A stretch of 64,000 nt of DNA, from assembly GCA_964019695.1 (NCBI GenBank), contig OZ026515.1:143042152-143106151 (forward strand). The letters run 5' to 3'. Source of the stretch: Loripinus fragilis. Taxonomy: Eukaryota > Mollusca > Bivalvia > Lucinida > Lucinidae. How positions within the stretch are numbered: the stretch's first letter is position 1; every line of letters begins with the position of its first letter. Shown piece by piece: positions 1 through 12,665 of the stretch. A program made the position numbers and the translations under genes. The notes beneath the pieces were generated by a model. That model was not told the DNA's origin, ran no database searches, and was given only the letters and a program-made list of their open reading frames with translations.

Positions 1-880
1 TATGTAATTTATACATGCTCAATTGAAGTTTTGATCCACCATATGCAATTTTGGTACTTACCTCACATGCACCGTTTAACCCCTCCCCCCATGCTGATTC
101 AGTGGAGCTAGTTACAGGTGCTGAAATAAAAATGAAATTCGCTTACTAATTTGATTTTTTTTTTACGTTACTATTTATCATCATATTAGTTTTATTTAGA
201 ACATACATAGGATTAATGGGATGCCATTCTTGCATCAATGATTATGTCCTCATTTGATATGCTGAATACCGTAATAATTTTATCTGAACAAACAAAAAAT
301 TATCATTAATTTATTTGAGTCCACACATTTTGCAGCAGCTACAATATAATCTTTACAATACAAGAGAGTTTTTCTGACCTCTAAAATGTATGACCATAAA
401 GAACCTTGGAAAAACTGTCCTGTTTCAATGCCCTATATTATTGCAGAACCAAAATGTCATCATATCCTTAACCCTTTTAAGTCGAATGAAACTACCCACT
501 TTTATCAAATGGACCAGTCCATTTTCGTCTCCATGGCTGTTGGGTATTGTTTTTCATTCTTATTCAAATTTTAATAGAACACCATGTAAGCAAACAGTAG
601 AGATCCTGATCAGACATTGCAGTCTTTGGCGTCTGATCTTGGTCTGTACTGTTTGTCTATGTCCCACAAAAAGAACGCTGAAGACTTTTGTTGTATATGT
701 TACTCACATCAATTGTATTGTTTCTTCATCAAACTGGATACTGATTGGATATAGAGCAATTTAATCATATAAATAGGCATGGCATTTTTCATATGTGGGA
801 CAGAAACCGTTACAATTAAAACAGTTTCTGCTATGGCAAGGATTAACGTCTGCTTTAATGATTCATTTCTCGATTTCAAC
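1..880. other. AT-rich stretch with no supported gene
   Basis: I see no coding region here. Two overlapping open frames near 386-764 have no recognisable domain and a composition like the surroundings. The only structure is at about 590-662, where GATCCTGATCAGAC and TCTGATCTTGGTC face each other between two CTGTTTG-like ends. This is one unit of the short GATCAG hairpin family that forms tandem arrays at 7.0, 37.2 and 38.1 kb. Confidence 0.5.
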
Positions 881-1900
881 CAATATTGTAAATAAAAAAG
901 GTAATTTTAGGAATTAAGTGTCAGTTTTCCCCAAATCATAGTTATAAATATAGTTACTGTAGTCAATAGCTGAAAAGCTATAATTGCATGTATTTTGGTG
1001 TCTTACACAATGGGTGATATAGGGCTTTCATTGCATTATATATTGTATTGAGCAGAACGTAACCTATATAACTGTAATAATAGGTGCCAGAATTAGTTTA
1101 AAATCATATTGCTAGTAATTTTCTTTCAATTAAAAGATATTATTGATACATAAAAATGAGAAATAACTGGATTTTAACAATATAGGAATCCTATTATTTT
1201 AGGGTCAGGTAGTGAATTTGGCTATAGCAGAGTAACGCCTTATCCGCTGAAAGCTTACGCACTTCATTATGTGGCTTATTTAATTTGGTTTTAGAAATTT
1301 ACAATCTACAAATCTGATTTCGTGGAGGTCGTTTGGTAGTCCATAGTCTAATGACATTACTGCATTAAATAGTAATACATTTGAACGTAAGTAACGTATA
1401 TAACTGTTATATCATGTGGTATAATGGTTAAACAAATACTGGCTGTTTGCTGGATTTCATTTAATGGCTATCTTCATGTCCATATATAAGAATTTAGTAT
1501 AGGTCACAGATACAATATATTGCAGCAGAAAATATTTGCTGAAAATTGTGCAATACACGCATTTCTGAATTGCCATTTCAGGTGGTATGCTCTTTCTTTG
1601 ATTTGTAAAAAATGTAAAACATGACAAACATACTATTAGAATAATGCTTAAATATGATTATAAATATGCTATCTTACTTGATAGATGAAGAAATGGGGAA
1701 GATTTAATTTCTTTTTGAATTTGGAAACATTATATTCAGGGGGGTGGGGTAAATCACCCCTTCTGTTGGACATTTTCACGTCTTATATACCATATAAACA
1801 AAAATTTTATATTGCTTTACGGTCGTATGTCATTGCATACATGTAATGTATAAAGGGAAATACGCTGAATATGAAGCAATGGGTGAACGTGAGCCGTGTT
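880..1900 (+). repeat. Diverged copy of the GTAAC palindrome repeat family
   Basis: The stretch shares short blocks with 11350-12000: an AGCTTACG..TTCATT.TGTGGCTTAT block near 1250, GTAACGTATATAACTG-like words near 1056 and 1394, and a G-run followed by AAATCACCCC near 1740. The order is the same but spacing and sequence have drifted. Membership is an inference from these blocks. A dot plot against 50470-55390 would settle it. Confidence 0.4.
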
Positions 1901-4638
1901 TTCCTCTCAATTTACCCAAGCCTCATTTAGCGTAGGGTACTTCAAAGATGACGTCCTACAACAAAACTGCTACCACAATTTGACCGTACGACGTACCTAG
2001 GAGAATTGCAGAAGACCTCAGGATTGCATTTCTGCAGTCAAACCTTTTCTGGTAGGTAAGTTGTGCCAAGTCAAAAACTAAGGCATGTACAGAAATCAGC
2101 GCCTGGACTACTACCACATGCTTTATTTTATAAATACTTTCTTTATTAAAAGAAAATCATTTACTCAATAGATACTCAATAGATGCTGAAAATTTCAACA
2201 CAAAATATCAGTAGTTTGAAAGGTATTGGGAGTTATAATTTCACCAAAATATGTAGGGATAAAATTAGGAATTACCTGTGTATTCATAGAGTGAGTAAAG
2301 CACGCCGATCATCCACATATATCACTGTTTCAGAGAATGCAAAAATGAATTTAAAACTTAAGGTGTTGATGATACATGTATGTCACTGGTCACTGTGACC
2401 TTGGATTAGGGCTGGCATGATTAATCAAAGTATCGGTTAATCAGTCAATATACAATAGAAAAAACGATTATCAATGAGAAAATTCAAAAATCGATTACTT
2501 ACAATAGATGTTCTGCTTGTTTATTCAATTAAATTTAAAAAGTAATTGTCTCAAAATGATGTTTTGTTAAGACTGGAAGAGCCTTGTTGAAAACAATAGT
2601 TGAGAATAAATTCCTGTAATGAAGTAACAAAAACATTGTTCTCTACAGGCTATACTCGTCAACTGATTCAGGCCTCTTAAAATAGGCACTTGCCCTGATA
2701 ACAAAAAGTATTGGCATTATGGGAAAAAATTATTTTCACTAAAAATATCAAAATTTTAACTTGCCCTGCATTCTGAGGCACTCGTAAATACTAGGGGATG
2801 AGTGCTATTTTCGAGCCCTGTGATTGTTAGAAAACTATATTTGCTCTTCTCTGGTTTTAAGAAGCTCAAAATTGTAAAATATTAGTCAGTAGTCCGATAA
2901 ACAATCTAGTATGCAAGTGTTTTTTCTCCACAGTAGATGCTTTCAATTTTACCGACGTTTTACACAGGGTCTTATTTCAACACAAAGGTGTTTGTGTCAT
3001 GCATACTTTACTTCATTTTGTTTGACATTACACAACAACAATGGCCGACTGTGATTTTAATTGCCGACTTTGCCAATTAGCAAGGCATTTTCTCCTAACT
3101 GAGTAAATGAAGGCTTGTTTTGAGCAAAGGTGCCACCAATTGTCTTTTGAATATAAAACATGCACTTCTAAGTGTTGCGTAGCGAAATGATAGGGAAATC
3201 AATGTTGTTGACCATGCAAAAAAATGTCAAAATGTTCCGAGACCTTCTTTCAAGTTTGAGCAATTACTAAGATTTTAAATCAAAATACAAGGACCGATTA
3301 TAGATTAGCATCTTGGCTTCAAGCCTACCTTGGTTTCTGGCCTCAATTTTAGAAAAAAAATTGTTAGAAATAGGCTGTCGTGTGTTGTCAAATAACTTGC
3401 CACAAATGTATCGCATGCTTGGGGGGATTTGTCATGTGATTAAGATACATCTTCACTATAGACTACAAATGGTCATGCATAAGCCATGCGCCTACATGTT
3501 AGATCCAGCTACATTGATTCCTTAGGTCGGCAAAGAACACTTTTAGCAAAAAAAACACAAACAAATATCTAATGTTCCACCTAGGGCCATTAGTTGGAGG
3601 TACTAGCTTCGGTCTTTATCGTTGAAAGATGCCAACTTTCAGCTAAAATAATACCAAATAAATAATTTCTCACACAAACCACTTAAAAGAATATAAAAAA
3701 AATGCTTCCTACAACATATTCCTATTGTATGTGTGTTTTCTCCGCTGGTTTTTGATATGTTGTCAATCAAAGTTTTCAAAATATGATTAAATCCTGCTGT
3801 TAAAAACCAAGGTGCTCCCAGTTTTTCACCTCCCAGACGAAACTGTCTGCAGAGGCTGCAGTTGAGCATTCTAGTATTTCAGTGAATAAATGTGACGATT
3901 TGGAAATTGTGTGTACACACTGTTTGAAAAAAAGAAAGTTTGACAGCTTAACGTTGCTGTATAGGCTGTAAAAGCTCCAGCTACTGTAGCAAAGACTGCC
4001 AGAGATCAGATTTGCCCTCGCATAAGCAGCGTTGCAAATCAATCTAAAACTCAAAACCCGCAACATTAACTGTAATACTAATAGCTCACTTTGTAAATAA
4101 AACTTCATGTGAAGGTGTTTGAGACTTTTGAAACTTACTGAAAAAGCTCATTCCTGTACATAGAACTTGTTATGGTGTTGGAAGACTTAAATTCAATTGA
4201 TTACTCACTGTGCTATATTGTACATTGGTGTTGGTGACTTTTAATGATTAGAACATTTGATCCATTATCCCCCTTTTACTGGTTTATCCGGGTGCACTGA
4301 TAAGACAACGGCGGAGCTCTACGAAACAACAACAACAACTATGGCGGCTGCATTGTCAGCCCGACCTTATGAATATAAATAGTGTAGGCAGTCACTAGAA
4401 GCATGTGTAAAATCATGAAAAATATCACAGCTCGGACATTTATAATCAGAACTTAGAAAAATTGTACATGGGTAAGCTTGAGAAGTTCAAAATTGAAGCA
4501 TGCTTGCAGTGTGCAAGAATGCAAAAAAATTATTGGGCTAAACTACCGCCAGCTGGTTGGTTGGTTGCTGGTAGTGTCCCGCCGGCTACTTATCGGCGAA
4601 CCGTCGATTAGACGTAAAATATTTTTGTTGTTTTTTTA
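1900..4638. other. Unassigned non-coding stretch
   Basis: No gene or clear element was recognised. Short open frames at 2183-2398, 3313-3525, 3639-4108 and 4478-4693 lack domains. A plus-strand frame near 3815-3970 has a C-x2-C pair and protein-like composition but no start, splice context or second copy, so it is not called. Near 4330 there is a CAA-repeat run followed by ATGGCGGC. Confidence 0.5.
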
Positions 4639-5139
4639 CTATTCTGAATGCGTAACCTCCGCTGTTTGCTGGAACTGCCTGGAAAGTGAATAAATACTGA
4701 ACTCGCGAGGCCCTGTTTCAAGTAGGATTTTAGTTCTTAGTTTATGTAGGATTGAGATAAGTTCTCTACTATGCAGTTCAATTTTGTCAATGATAGTCTC
4801 AGAGGTGAAAAGCAAGCTGGGATCAAGTATAAGTTGGGTCACATCACACTTGGGCACCATGTTACTGATATCAACCTCTGTAATACTTTGGATCTTGTTA
4901 AGGAACCGGTCACATGGCTTGTGAAAAGGCTGGCACTCAGTCAAGAAATGCTGTCTTGTCTCCGGGCTTGTTCCACACACTCTGAAGATAGGGTTCACAG
5001 CAAACTGGTTGAACACGGCTCTGTTGCTCTGGAGGGTGTATGTACCAGTAAGGAGACAGCATTTAAATTGTGCTCTCTGGCTATCATGAATATTATTGCA
5101 GGGTTTTACAGGACGCAATATCCTGCGTCTTATACGCAT
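4639..5139 (-). pseudogene. Non-LTR retrotransposon (LINE) ORF2 C-terminal fragment
   Basis: This 166-residue frame reads as the extreme C-terminus of a LINE reverse transcriptase polyprotein, downstream of the RT domain. The clues are LLTGTYTLQSNRA followed by a zinc-knuckle-like arrangement (C of RVCG, ETRQHFL, then EC), a pattern I associate with the tails of Jockey/CR1-type elements, and a helical tail with ISILHKLRTKIL. No RT, endonuclease or start region lies upstream on the minus strand, so it is a 5'-truncated dead copy. The family assignment within LINEs is uncertain; the fragment class is fairly secure. It stands alone and has no relation to the neighbouring repeats. Confidence 0.7.
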
Positions 5140-6331
5140 AAATCATTAGGTAGGACCCGTCAATTCACCTTACCTGCGTCCGCTGGGACGCAGATGTGTT
5201 TGTTGTGCCTTTCATTAAAATCCCAAATTCCAAAGTTATTTCGTAACGATTCAGGTTTTCCCATATTTACAGGCTCTCTATAAATAAATAGGACAGGTGC
5301 TGTTGTTTTAGACTGCTGCACTGACCTCGTAGGTAAACGAGCAGTGAAAACATCCATGCAAACATCGGCCGTGAAAGTCATGAAATACCATGCTTACTCT
5401 CAGGTCCGCTCTGCTAAAAAGCATGGAAAACGTATACTGATTTGTCCAACTCTGACTTTGTGTATTGATTTTTTCATAGTGTGAATAATCACACCGCTCA
5501 AGCATGAAGGGCAATTATCTTGACAGGTTTCTTTCTTTTGTATATGCCAAATTACACGTAACTTTTTCACTTGAAAAGGCTCAAGTCGGCAAAGATAAAG
5601 GCAGAATTAAAGATACCAGAGACTTCAGATAAGTGGAGACTTGTAGACAGATAGAAAGAATACAATGTGTATTTCAAATTTACCAACCAAATTCTCAGAA
5701 TGGAAAGCAAGTAGCAGTCTGATCAGTGTCTGTTTTTTTTTGTTTGTTTTTTTTAATCTCAATTAGAGAACAGTCTGATCGGAGACTGTTTTTTCTGTCT
5801 TCTGGATGCAGCAATCTATGACTTCTTCCTATTTGTACTGGAGTCTTCTCTCTAAATTTTAGGGCTAGCTTGGTCCCTGCATATTATAGGGACAAGTTCA
5901 GCTTTTGTAAAAAAAAGCGTATAGGATTGTGTTTCACTGATGGTAATATGTGGCCCTCAAAAATTTCAAATTGCCCCCCCCCCCAAAAAAAAATCGGAAG
6001 GGGGGCAAACATGGCCCTCAAAATTACTGACCTGGGGACAACACTGAGCCTTCACGGAAGGATGTACTACCTTCCAAAATTCGAAGCTTATATAAAAAGA
6101 TGGGACCCCCAATTTCAATGATGGGACCCCCATCATATTCAAAGTTGAGTCCCAAGGACCCCCAAACATTCAACTTGGTGTAAAACCCTGTTATTGTGGA
6201 CAGATGTCCATACATGGTGCGCAGCTCCAACACTTACACTGTCAGGGTTTATATACCTCAAAGAAGACATCTTCTTAATGTCCTCCCGCCACTGGGTTTC
6301 GACCGCACTGTTGATAGCACTGTTAACCAAT
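5140..6331. other. Intergenic stretch with repeat fragments
   Basis: No gene is supported. Around 5700-5790 there are two GTCTGATC(A/G)G..CTGTTT blocks of the GATCAG hairpin family, separated by a T-rich run. From about 5860 to 6190 the sequence is low complexity, with C-runs, an A-run and several GGGACCCCCA-type words. It resembles degraded middle-repetitive DNA rather than coding sequence. Confidence 0.45.
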
Positions 6332-6340
6332 TTTTTCCAT

Positions 6341-8829
6341 GGCACTGTCTCCGGGTCCGGTACCGGACCTCTAGACTTCGGGGCTACGGGTCCGGTACCG
6401 GACCCCTAGACACTGATTCTAGGGGTCCGGTACCGGACACCGAGCCACGCCTATGAGGATTGTCTCGGGGTCCGGTAGTTTGTGAAACAACTACTGACAA
6501 GTCTAGGGATACGGGTCCGTACCTGCACGTATATGTAGTAACAGTTATTTTACCAACAAAAACTCATGTTGAAGTTTCACTTTGCTTCGTCCGCCATCTT
6601 TGATCCTCAAAGAGAAACCAATCTGTATTTACTGTCATGCGTCACACTATTCAAACAATAAAGCTTATACAAAAGGTACATAAATAATAACGGTAAAGTA
6701 AAAAAGAACTTAACTCACCTGTAACAAATCAATTATCTTCTCATCTTTAATTAAGGGAACCAATTAAACTACTTGTTGACAGCTGATTAGTGAGATGAGT
6801 GAGCAGTGTCAAATAAGCTTACATAGTATAGTCGGTAATGTAGATTCATTATTCAACTATAGCACTACTGGGACAACGGCAGTGGATCTTACTGGTATCT
6901 TTTGACATTCGGACATAGCTTTATAAGAAGACTCTTTTTTTTCTTTTTTTTAAACAACTGATATGGTCCGAAAAGGAAATGACTTTTTAGCATAAATACA
7001 AACAGTGTTGAACAAGATCAGACTGCTCATACGATAACAGTCTGATCTGGATCCACACTGTTTGCTAGAGAGACGTTACAAATGTATATCCTAAGGTTGA
7101 AGACTCGATCGCGGAAATGCATCTTAAACAATGACAAACAGTGATGAACAAGATCAGACTGCTCCTATGATAACAGTTTGATCTAGGTCCACACTATTTG
7201 CTACAGAGACGTTACAAATGGATCTACATAGGTTGAACGACTCATTCGCGGAAATGCATCTAAAATTTACGCCTGCTGGAGTTATCTGCTCCATGAAGAT
7301 GCTTACGCCAACGGCTAATTTCGCCATGGACCCTGATCAGACTGTTCCTAGGAGAGCAGTCAGATTTGGGTCCAAACAGTTTGCTACAAAGACGTCTTAC
7401 GGACAGACAAACATTGCGAATCCGGTTCAGGCTACTCCTAGGATAGTAGTTTGATACGGGTCCACACTGTTTGCTAAAAAGTCGGCTTATGGGTCGTTAT
7501 GTCAGGGAAATGCAACTTATGCTTACGTCAATGGCTAATTTCTCCGCACAGACAAACATTTTAGACCTGGATCAGACTGCTCTTAGGAGAGCAGTTTAAT
7601 CCGGATCCACACTGTTTGCTACAAAGACTGGACTGGAATACTCTAGCAGAACATTAATGGCGCTTCGCTGGCGTGCTAATGATGGCCCAACATTGCTGGC
7701 TTAGTAGCTTTTTAATTTTTCAGGGGATCCTGATCAGTATCGCTAAGAAACCCTATATTTCTTATGATTTTTCGGGGGGAGGGGGCTCTGGAGACCCTGC
7801 CCCCACCCCCACCCCCTCTGGATCATCGCATCATGAATACGCCCAGCTGATGTTAGATCCCTATCATAAATTTCTGAGCACCACAATTCGTAGAGCTCAA
7901 AAGTAATATATAGCTGTTTTGTTGTGAATAACGTCCTGTGCCAGCATGCTATTACCGAGCCACCATCGGTCCATGCGTTTGGCTGGTGTTCGACAGTGGT
8001 CTGATTTTGTGTGCTTATTTGGTCTTAAGCTTTTGGGTGCTCAAAAGAACCGTCTCACCGCTGTGAATAACTTCCCGTGCTATCATGTTATATCGGGCCA
8101 AAATCGGCCCATGTTTTAAGCTGTTTTATTTTGCATAACTTCGGGCCACCATCGGCCCATGCGTTTCACTGGTGGTTGTGGTGGATGGACAGGCGGACAG
8201 ACAGACAGACATGTGACCAATTAGCCGGTATAAAAGCAATTAAACAATGCACCTGCAATCATCGTTTGCTTACTTCAATGAAAGTGCAAATTGGTATTTA
8301 CCTTTAGGTTAATAATCAAGTAGACGGATAACAACAATAAATTAATAAGAACATTGAGACAAACACCAATTAAAGGACATCAAACCCTGCGCGTATTCAC
8401 TGATGCGATAGTTATTTCCCCCTGGCATTAATTATCTATTAATGACCTTATTGAAAAAATAAGGATAAGAAAAATAAAAATAAAAGGAATAAAGTAAGAC
8501 AAATTATATCTAGTTATGTTTTTTTTCACCATTAAAAATCTTATACCTTTTGTATAAGCTTATACTTGTTTGAATAGTGTGACAGTAAATACAGATGATC
8601 AAAGATCGAAGCAAAGTGAAACTTCAACACGAGTTTTTGTTGGTAAAATAACTGTTACTACATATACGTGCAGGTACGTACACGCATCCCCGTATCCCTA
8701 GACGTGCCGAGTAGTTGTTTCACAAACTACCGGACCCCGAGACAGTCCTCATAGGCGTGGCTCGGTGTCCGGTACCGGACCCGTAGCTCCGTAGTCTAGG
8801 TGTCCGGTACCGGACCCCGAGACAGTGCC
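6341..8829. mobile_element. Mutator-like (MULE-type) non-autonomous DNA transposon
   Basis: The ends are long inverted repeats: 6341 to about 6685 matches the reverse complement of about 8535-8829, beginning GGCACTGTCTC. The element is bounded by an identical 9-bp direct repeat, TTTTTCCAT, at 6332-6340 and 8830-8838. A 9-bp target duplication together with inverted termini of about 300 bp is the hallmark of the Mutator superfamily. Each terminus contains several copies of the palindrome TCCGGTACCGGA. The interior holds a minisatellite (7000-7645) and unique-looking DNA with ACAG/GGAC runs near 8189-8215, but no transposase frame. It is therefore non-autonomous, mobilised in trans if at all. 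Confidence 0.82.
7000..7645 (+). repeat. Minisatellite of about 140-bp units with GATCAG hairpin core
   Basis: At least five imperfect units are seen. Each contains GATCAGACTG(C/T)TC, then AGCAGT(T/C)TGATC, then a GGTCCACACTGTTTGCTA.A block, starting near 7010, 7150, 7330, 7430 and 7570. Within a unit the first two blocks are inverted copies of each other. Open frames inside, such as 7218-7454, arise from the repeat. The same core recurs at 24035-24085, 26729-26770, 37225-37500 and 38105-38430. Confidence 0.75.
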
Positions 8830-8839
8830 TTTTTCCATC

Positions 8840-9529
8840 TGTTTTTTGTTGGGACATTTTCTAGGAGTTGAGACGGTGATGGTAAATTGTCTTTTTCGAT
8901 ACCATCAGTCCTAATCCAACGACCAAATAAATTGAGCATATTCTTATCTAACACTGATTCAACTGGAAGTATTCCTTTTGAAAAGCTAATTCTTGTAACA
9001 TCAAATCAGTCAATATCACTGGTGAAATTGAATTCCATTGAAATACAATATAAAATCAGATGACAGCGGAAATGCAATATAAAAAGGAATACAAAATACC
9101 ATAAACTATATGATCTACTTAGTTCTCACTAGATATATTGCCCCTTCTTCATAGAAAAGGGCTGCAACCAGGAAACTGTCCACCTTCTTTAGATATAAAC
9201 AGTCGCTTGCGTTATCAAAAACAAATAAATAAACTCCCCGGTGTTAATCAAAATGAGGCTGCGTTACGTCCCTTGATATCTCCCACGCGGGGATAAGCTA
9301 CCAGGTGCGCGTCTGATTCGAGGGCATTTGTCTGTCCGTCCGTTTGTGTGTCCGCTCAAAAAATAAATAAGGGCTTTGAAATTTCCCAAATGGATTCATC
9401 ATAAAAATAGCTGACACATAATTTTTAGTCAGTAGTATCTATCTTTGTGGAGTTATGCCCCTTTTTAAAGGGTCAGAATGATTTTCTTTACGATATTCTG
9501 TAGTAGGGATATGTATATAACACACTTCT
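8840..9529. other. Unassigned stretch
   Basis: No gene is visible. Around 9330-9480 the wording (TCTGTCCGTCCG..., AGTTATGCCCCTTTTTAAAGGGTC) is the degraded edge of the minisatellite family described at 9665-10040. Confidence 0.4.
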
Positions 9530-9534
9530 ACTGC

Positions 9535-9665
9535 CTTGCGGTGGAAGCCGGCTTTTACAACGACGTGGTAGAGTGTTTGCCTTTAGATCCTGCGGCCCAG
9601 GTTCGAATCCCACCTCGGGCTGTTGGCATTTTCTGCATCCTGTGACAATTCCAAAAACCAGTAGA
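9535..9665 (+). mobile_element. tRNA-derived SINE
   Basis: A pol III promoter-like pair is visible: a box A-like ACGTGGTAGAGTGTTTGCC near 9573, and a perfect box B, GGTTCGAATCC, at about 9600-9610. The spacing and the flanking CCACCTCGGGCTG are as in tRNA heads of SINEs. The head does not fold into a complete tRNA because its acceptor arms do not pair, so I call it a SINE fragment rather than a tRNA gene. The minus-strand open frame over it is incidental. Confidence 0.6.
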
Positions 9666-10040
9666 TCTACAGCTAGGAGCTTCAGTCCTCGGATTTGGTC
9701 CGAGTTCAATCTAAGTTAGCTGATAGAGGATAACGAATAGATGACCTGGTGCAACTTTTTTTTAAAAGTTATATTTTTTTAATTATTGCCATTCGCAAAT
9801 TTGGGCGTTGAAAACTTGTAATAGAGATGGCTGAAAAACTATCATAGATCTAGTTCGGAGCAGCTTCAAATATGGTCAGCTGATAGAAGATGGTCAGTAG
9901 ATTTCCTGTTGAAAATTAAAAAGAAAAGTATTAAAAAAACAACGTTATTTCATTTTTATAAGTTATTGCCATTTGCATTTGGGCGTTGAAAAATTGTAAT
10001 AAAGCTATCTTGAAAACTGTTATAAAGATAAAGATGTAGA
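9665..10040 (+). repeat. Minisatellite of about 150-bp units (AGCTAGGAGCTTCA family)
   Basis: Two to three units carry ACAGCTAGGAGCTTCA.., GTCAGCTGATAGA(G/A)GAT and TTATTGCCATT(C/T)GCA in the same order. The same unit recurs four times at 30685-31270, on the same strand. Confidence 0.65.
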
Positions 10041-10718
10041 AGCATTTAACGTCGCTTATAATGAATCAGACAACATTACAAAAATGTAGCTCACGAGCTA
10101 TTTTGCGACACAACAATATCTTTAACAGATCTATACTTACCTATCTGCTTTTTAATGCGAGCGTCAGCAAAGGAGCTGCTAGTACCATTTTTACACCTTT
10201 GGTGTGGTGCAGTGCACAGGCTCGCCTGAGCCTCGTCACAGTAACGAAATATCATGTGCTGGTTCAAATGGCGATTTGTGTACCGTTTATGTGAACACAA
10301 ATGCTGTGGTGAGTCTGCACCAGCAACTCAACACATCTGTGCAACAACCAGTGCGTTGTATCAATGCGTCAGAAAATGCTCCCAGTGTGTTGTAATAAAA
10401 TTCCTTAATAAAAATTTGCTAGTTTACCAAGAAAAAAGAGAGTGGTTATCACTTTTTGGTGTTTTTCACGGGAATATGATAACAGCTTCTCTTAGACATG
10501 TAGATTTCCCTCAATTTAGGCAGTCACACTAGAAAAAAACCTGTCACGGCAAAACTTCAGATCGGTGTCAGATTTGCAGGCCAAACCATGAATAAAATCA
10601 ACAATTGCGTGGCAGAGGCATAAACTGCAATGTTACCAACGGTCTATGAGCCTAGTGCCATCACAAATAAAATAAACGCAAGCTTATAAAGAAATCATAA
10701 AGTCAACAGGTATCGAAT
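10040..10718. other. Unassigned stretch
   Basis: No domain-bearing frame is present. Overlapping short frames at 10061-10532 on both strands are mutual shadows with no recognisable motif. Confidence 0.45.
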
Positions 10719-11100
10719 TTACGCCAGATCCAGTGCGGACTTAAGCCAGCTCCAGTTTGTTGTAGTAACATCCGTTGCGTTTACATTTACCTGTGTATAT
10801 ATTAGATCACTGTTATAAGTTGATATATCTCTGATATACAATGAGAAGAGCAAAAGACCAAGGGCTGAGCTCTGTGAGACACCCGACGAAACTGGAGCCC
10901 ACTCTGACTTCCCCCCGATTACAATAACTCGCAGTTGTCTGACGCACGGGAAAGAGTCTATCCATCTATCTTGTTCCAAAAATTCCTTGTATCGAAGGCC
11001 TTCTCAAAATCCAAAATGAATGTATCCACCTGTCTCGCTTTATTGTCGAAAATGTTATCCCAATCATTTAGTCAACAGTTACTGAGTTTCACAACTATTG
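10719..11100 (-). pseudogene. LINE reverse transcriptase fragment (palm motifs A and B region)
   Basis: Reading leftwards, the minus strand gives an RT motif A segment (FILDFEKAFDT, about 11055-11023). After a break comes a motif B segment near residues 25-45 of the 10979-10719 frame, in which EWAPVSSGVSQSSALGLLLF stands where LINEs usually have SGVPQGSVLGPLLF. The substituted P and G residues and the break show decay. The catalytic FADD motif C is replaced by divergent sequence. This is a Jockey/CR1-like remnant, and the clade is uncertain. It has no visible 3' tail or target duplication. Confidence 0.72.
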
Positions 11101-11302
11101 GGCCCCCAGGTGTTTAGGGGTACTGGGGAGAATGGCTATTTATTTTCAGGGAGCTGGGGAGCACTGGTAATTATTTTCAGGGATTTTGGGAGCAAGCTCA
11201 TAGTTTTGGGGATTTAGGGAGCCCTGCAAAAAAAGTAAAAAAATCTCACCTTAAAGGAAAAGCCTTCATTTCATTTGATTATTTAAAAAATGTCTTCGCC
11301 TT

Positions 11303-11331
11303 CTGTGTGTGTGTGTGTGGGGGGGGGGGGT
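11303..11331 (+). repeat. (GT)n followed by G-run microsatellite
   Basis: A short run of about seven GT dinucleotides runs straight into about ten G residues. It is likely length-variable. Confidence 0.9.
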
Positions 11332-11339
11332 GAAGTACC

Positions 11340-12665
11340 CAGAAAGCTCTCTCAGAGAGCTTACGTATTTCATTTTGTGGCTTATATAATGTAGTATCTG
11401 GAAATCATAGTGTGCTAAATCCCCCCTGGGGGGAGTGGGTTCTATAGCCAGCGCAAGGCTTAGAGAATTATATTTGACATTTTTGTGTGATATGGTGCTA
11501 CTATGTTCAACATCTAATAACTCAAAAAGTAAATAAGATAGAAACGTAATGCTTGCAGTTTTGAAGAGGTAAGTAAAAATTCTTTAATACAATACCAAAT
11601 TAATGAACATAAACTAGTTTCAATAAATTTAAGACAAACTATATTAGATTCATTTATCATTTAAAAGGAGGTTCAATGAAAAAATGTGACATACGCTACA
11701 TCGGGGGTGACTACATTTGTTTTCAAATGTCAATATCTGTGGCTCAGTAATAGCTTAGTTAGAAGATATAACCAATTTGGAAATCACACCTTATCTTTTG
11801 CACTTTTCTGAAGTCTTAAAAAGAAAGTTAATTATTAAATCTTTTGTAGGGTAACGTATATAACAGGCTGTTACAGCTTAACACTGCCATTGTCAGAGGG
11901 CTATCATGTTGCAAAATCCTTGCCAGATATTGGGCTTTAAGAAAAATATGGTCTACAGAATTCCCCCTGGGGGGGGGGGTAAACCATATCCAGCCAGTGG
12001 CCTATAAGTAAATTTTCCTATAAAATGTAAACATTCTTAACTAACAATTACCTAAGTCATATGCAATATCCATTAATTCTGCTTCTCTGGCAAAATAATT
12101 TTTCACCTCATCTCTACAAATTCAGCAGAATCTCTAAACAGTATTTTGACTGCAAACTGAGCAAGGGCCTGCTCCATCACAAAACCTTTGGAATTCTGCA
12201 GACATGTTATATCTTATATAATAATTCAAGGTGCATCATATGATAGATGTTTTGCACTCTGTATGCTGGGGCGTTAGCCTGTAACAGTTTGTTACATACG
12301 TTACTATATCAATATGAGAATAAGAAATTTGAAAGTTTGAGATACAGCAAGAAGACTTTCAAACTATCTAATGTCATTCTAATAGTCTGTACACTAGATG
12401 CCCTGACTACATATAATTTAAAAGCGGTTATTTTGGCTATCGTCATTTAGTTTCACAACTGCTCTGTGTTGTTTTCAAACCGTTTTAGAATCAGTTATAC
12501 AAATGTATGCTCAATTAACGTATAAAAAACAAAGTTTGCTTTTCTGTCTTAAATATATAGTATTTTATGAGATAAATCGCAGCCCTTAGTTTAACTAAGG
12601 ATTAAATTTTTATTATTAACATTTAAGTAAATCACATGTGAAAACACTTGTAGCATGTAAATATT
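11340..12665. repeat. GTAAC palindrome repeat, plus half then inverted half
   Basis: From 11340 to about 11995 the family runs in plus orientation, with GGTAACGTATATAACAGGCTGTTACAG-like block D near 11850 and block E (TCTACAGAATTCCCCC) near 11950. From about 12040 to 12660 it runs inverted: reverse block E at 12150-12230, D at 12240-12310 and B near 12520-12600. The two halves meet head to head. The inverted half ends abruptly at the Penelope tail beginning near 12666. Open frames at 12061-12450 are repeat-derived. Confidence 0.65.

Noticed and set aside
386..764. Overlapping frames of 62 and 124 codons
   Set aside because: No motif, no conservation within the window, and a GATCAG hairpin repeat lies inside.
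3815..3970. Plus-strand frame with a C-x2-C pair (CTHCLKKRKF)
   Set aside because: Too short and isolated. No flanking splice signals and no second copy in the window.
4771..5283. 170-codon plus-strand frame overlapping the LINE fragment
   Set aside because: It is antisense to the LINE frame, which carries recognisable motifs. The plus frame has none.
7218..7906. Frames in the Mutator-like element considered as captured host gene
   Set aside because: They follow the minisatellite period or low-complexity (CCCCAC)n sequence. No domain is present.
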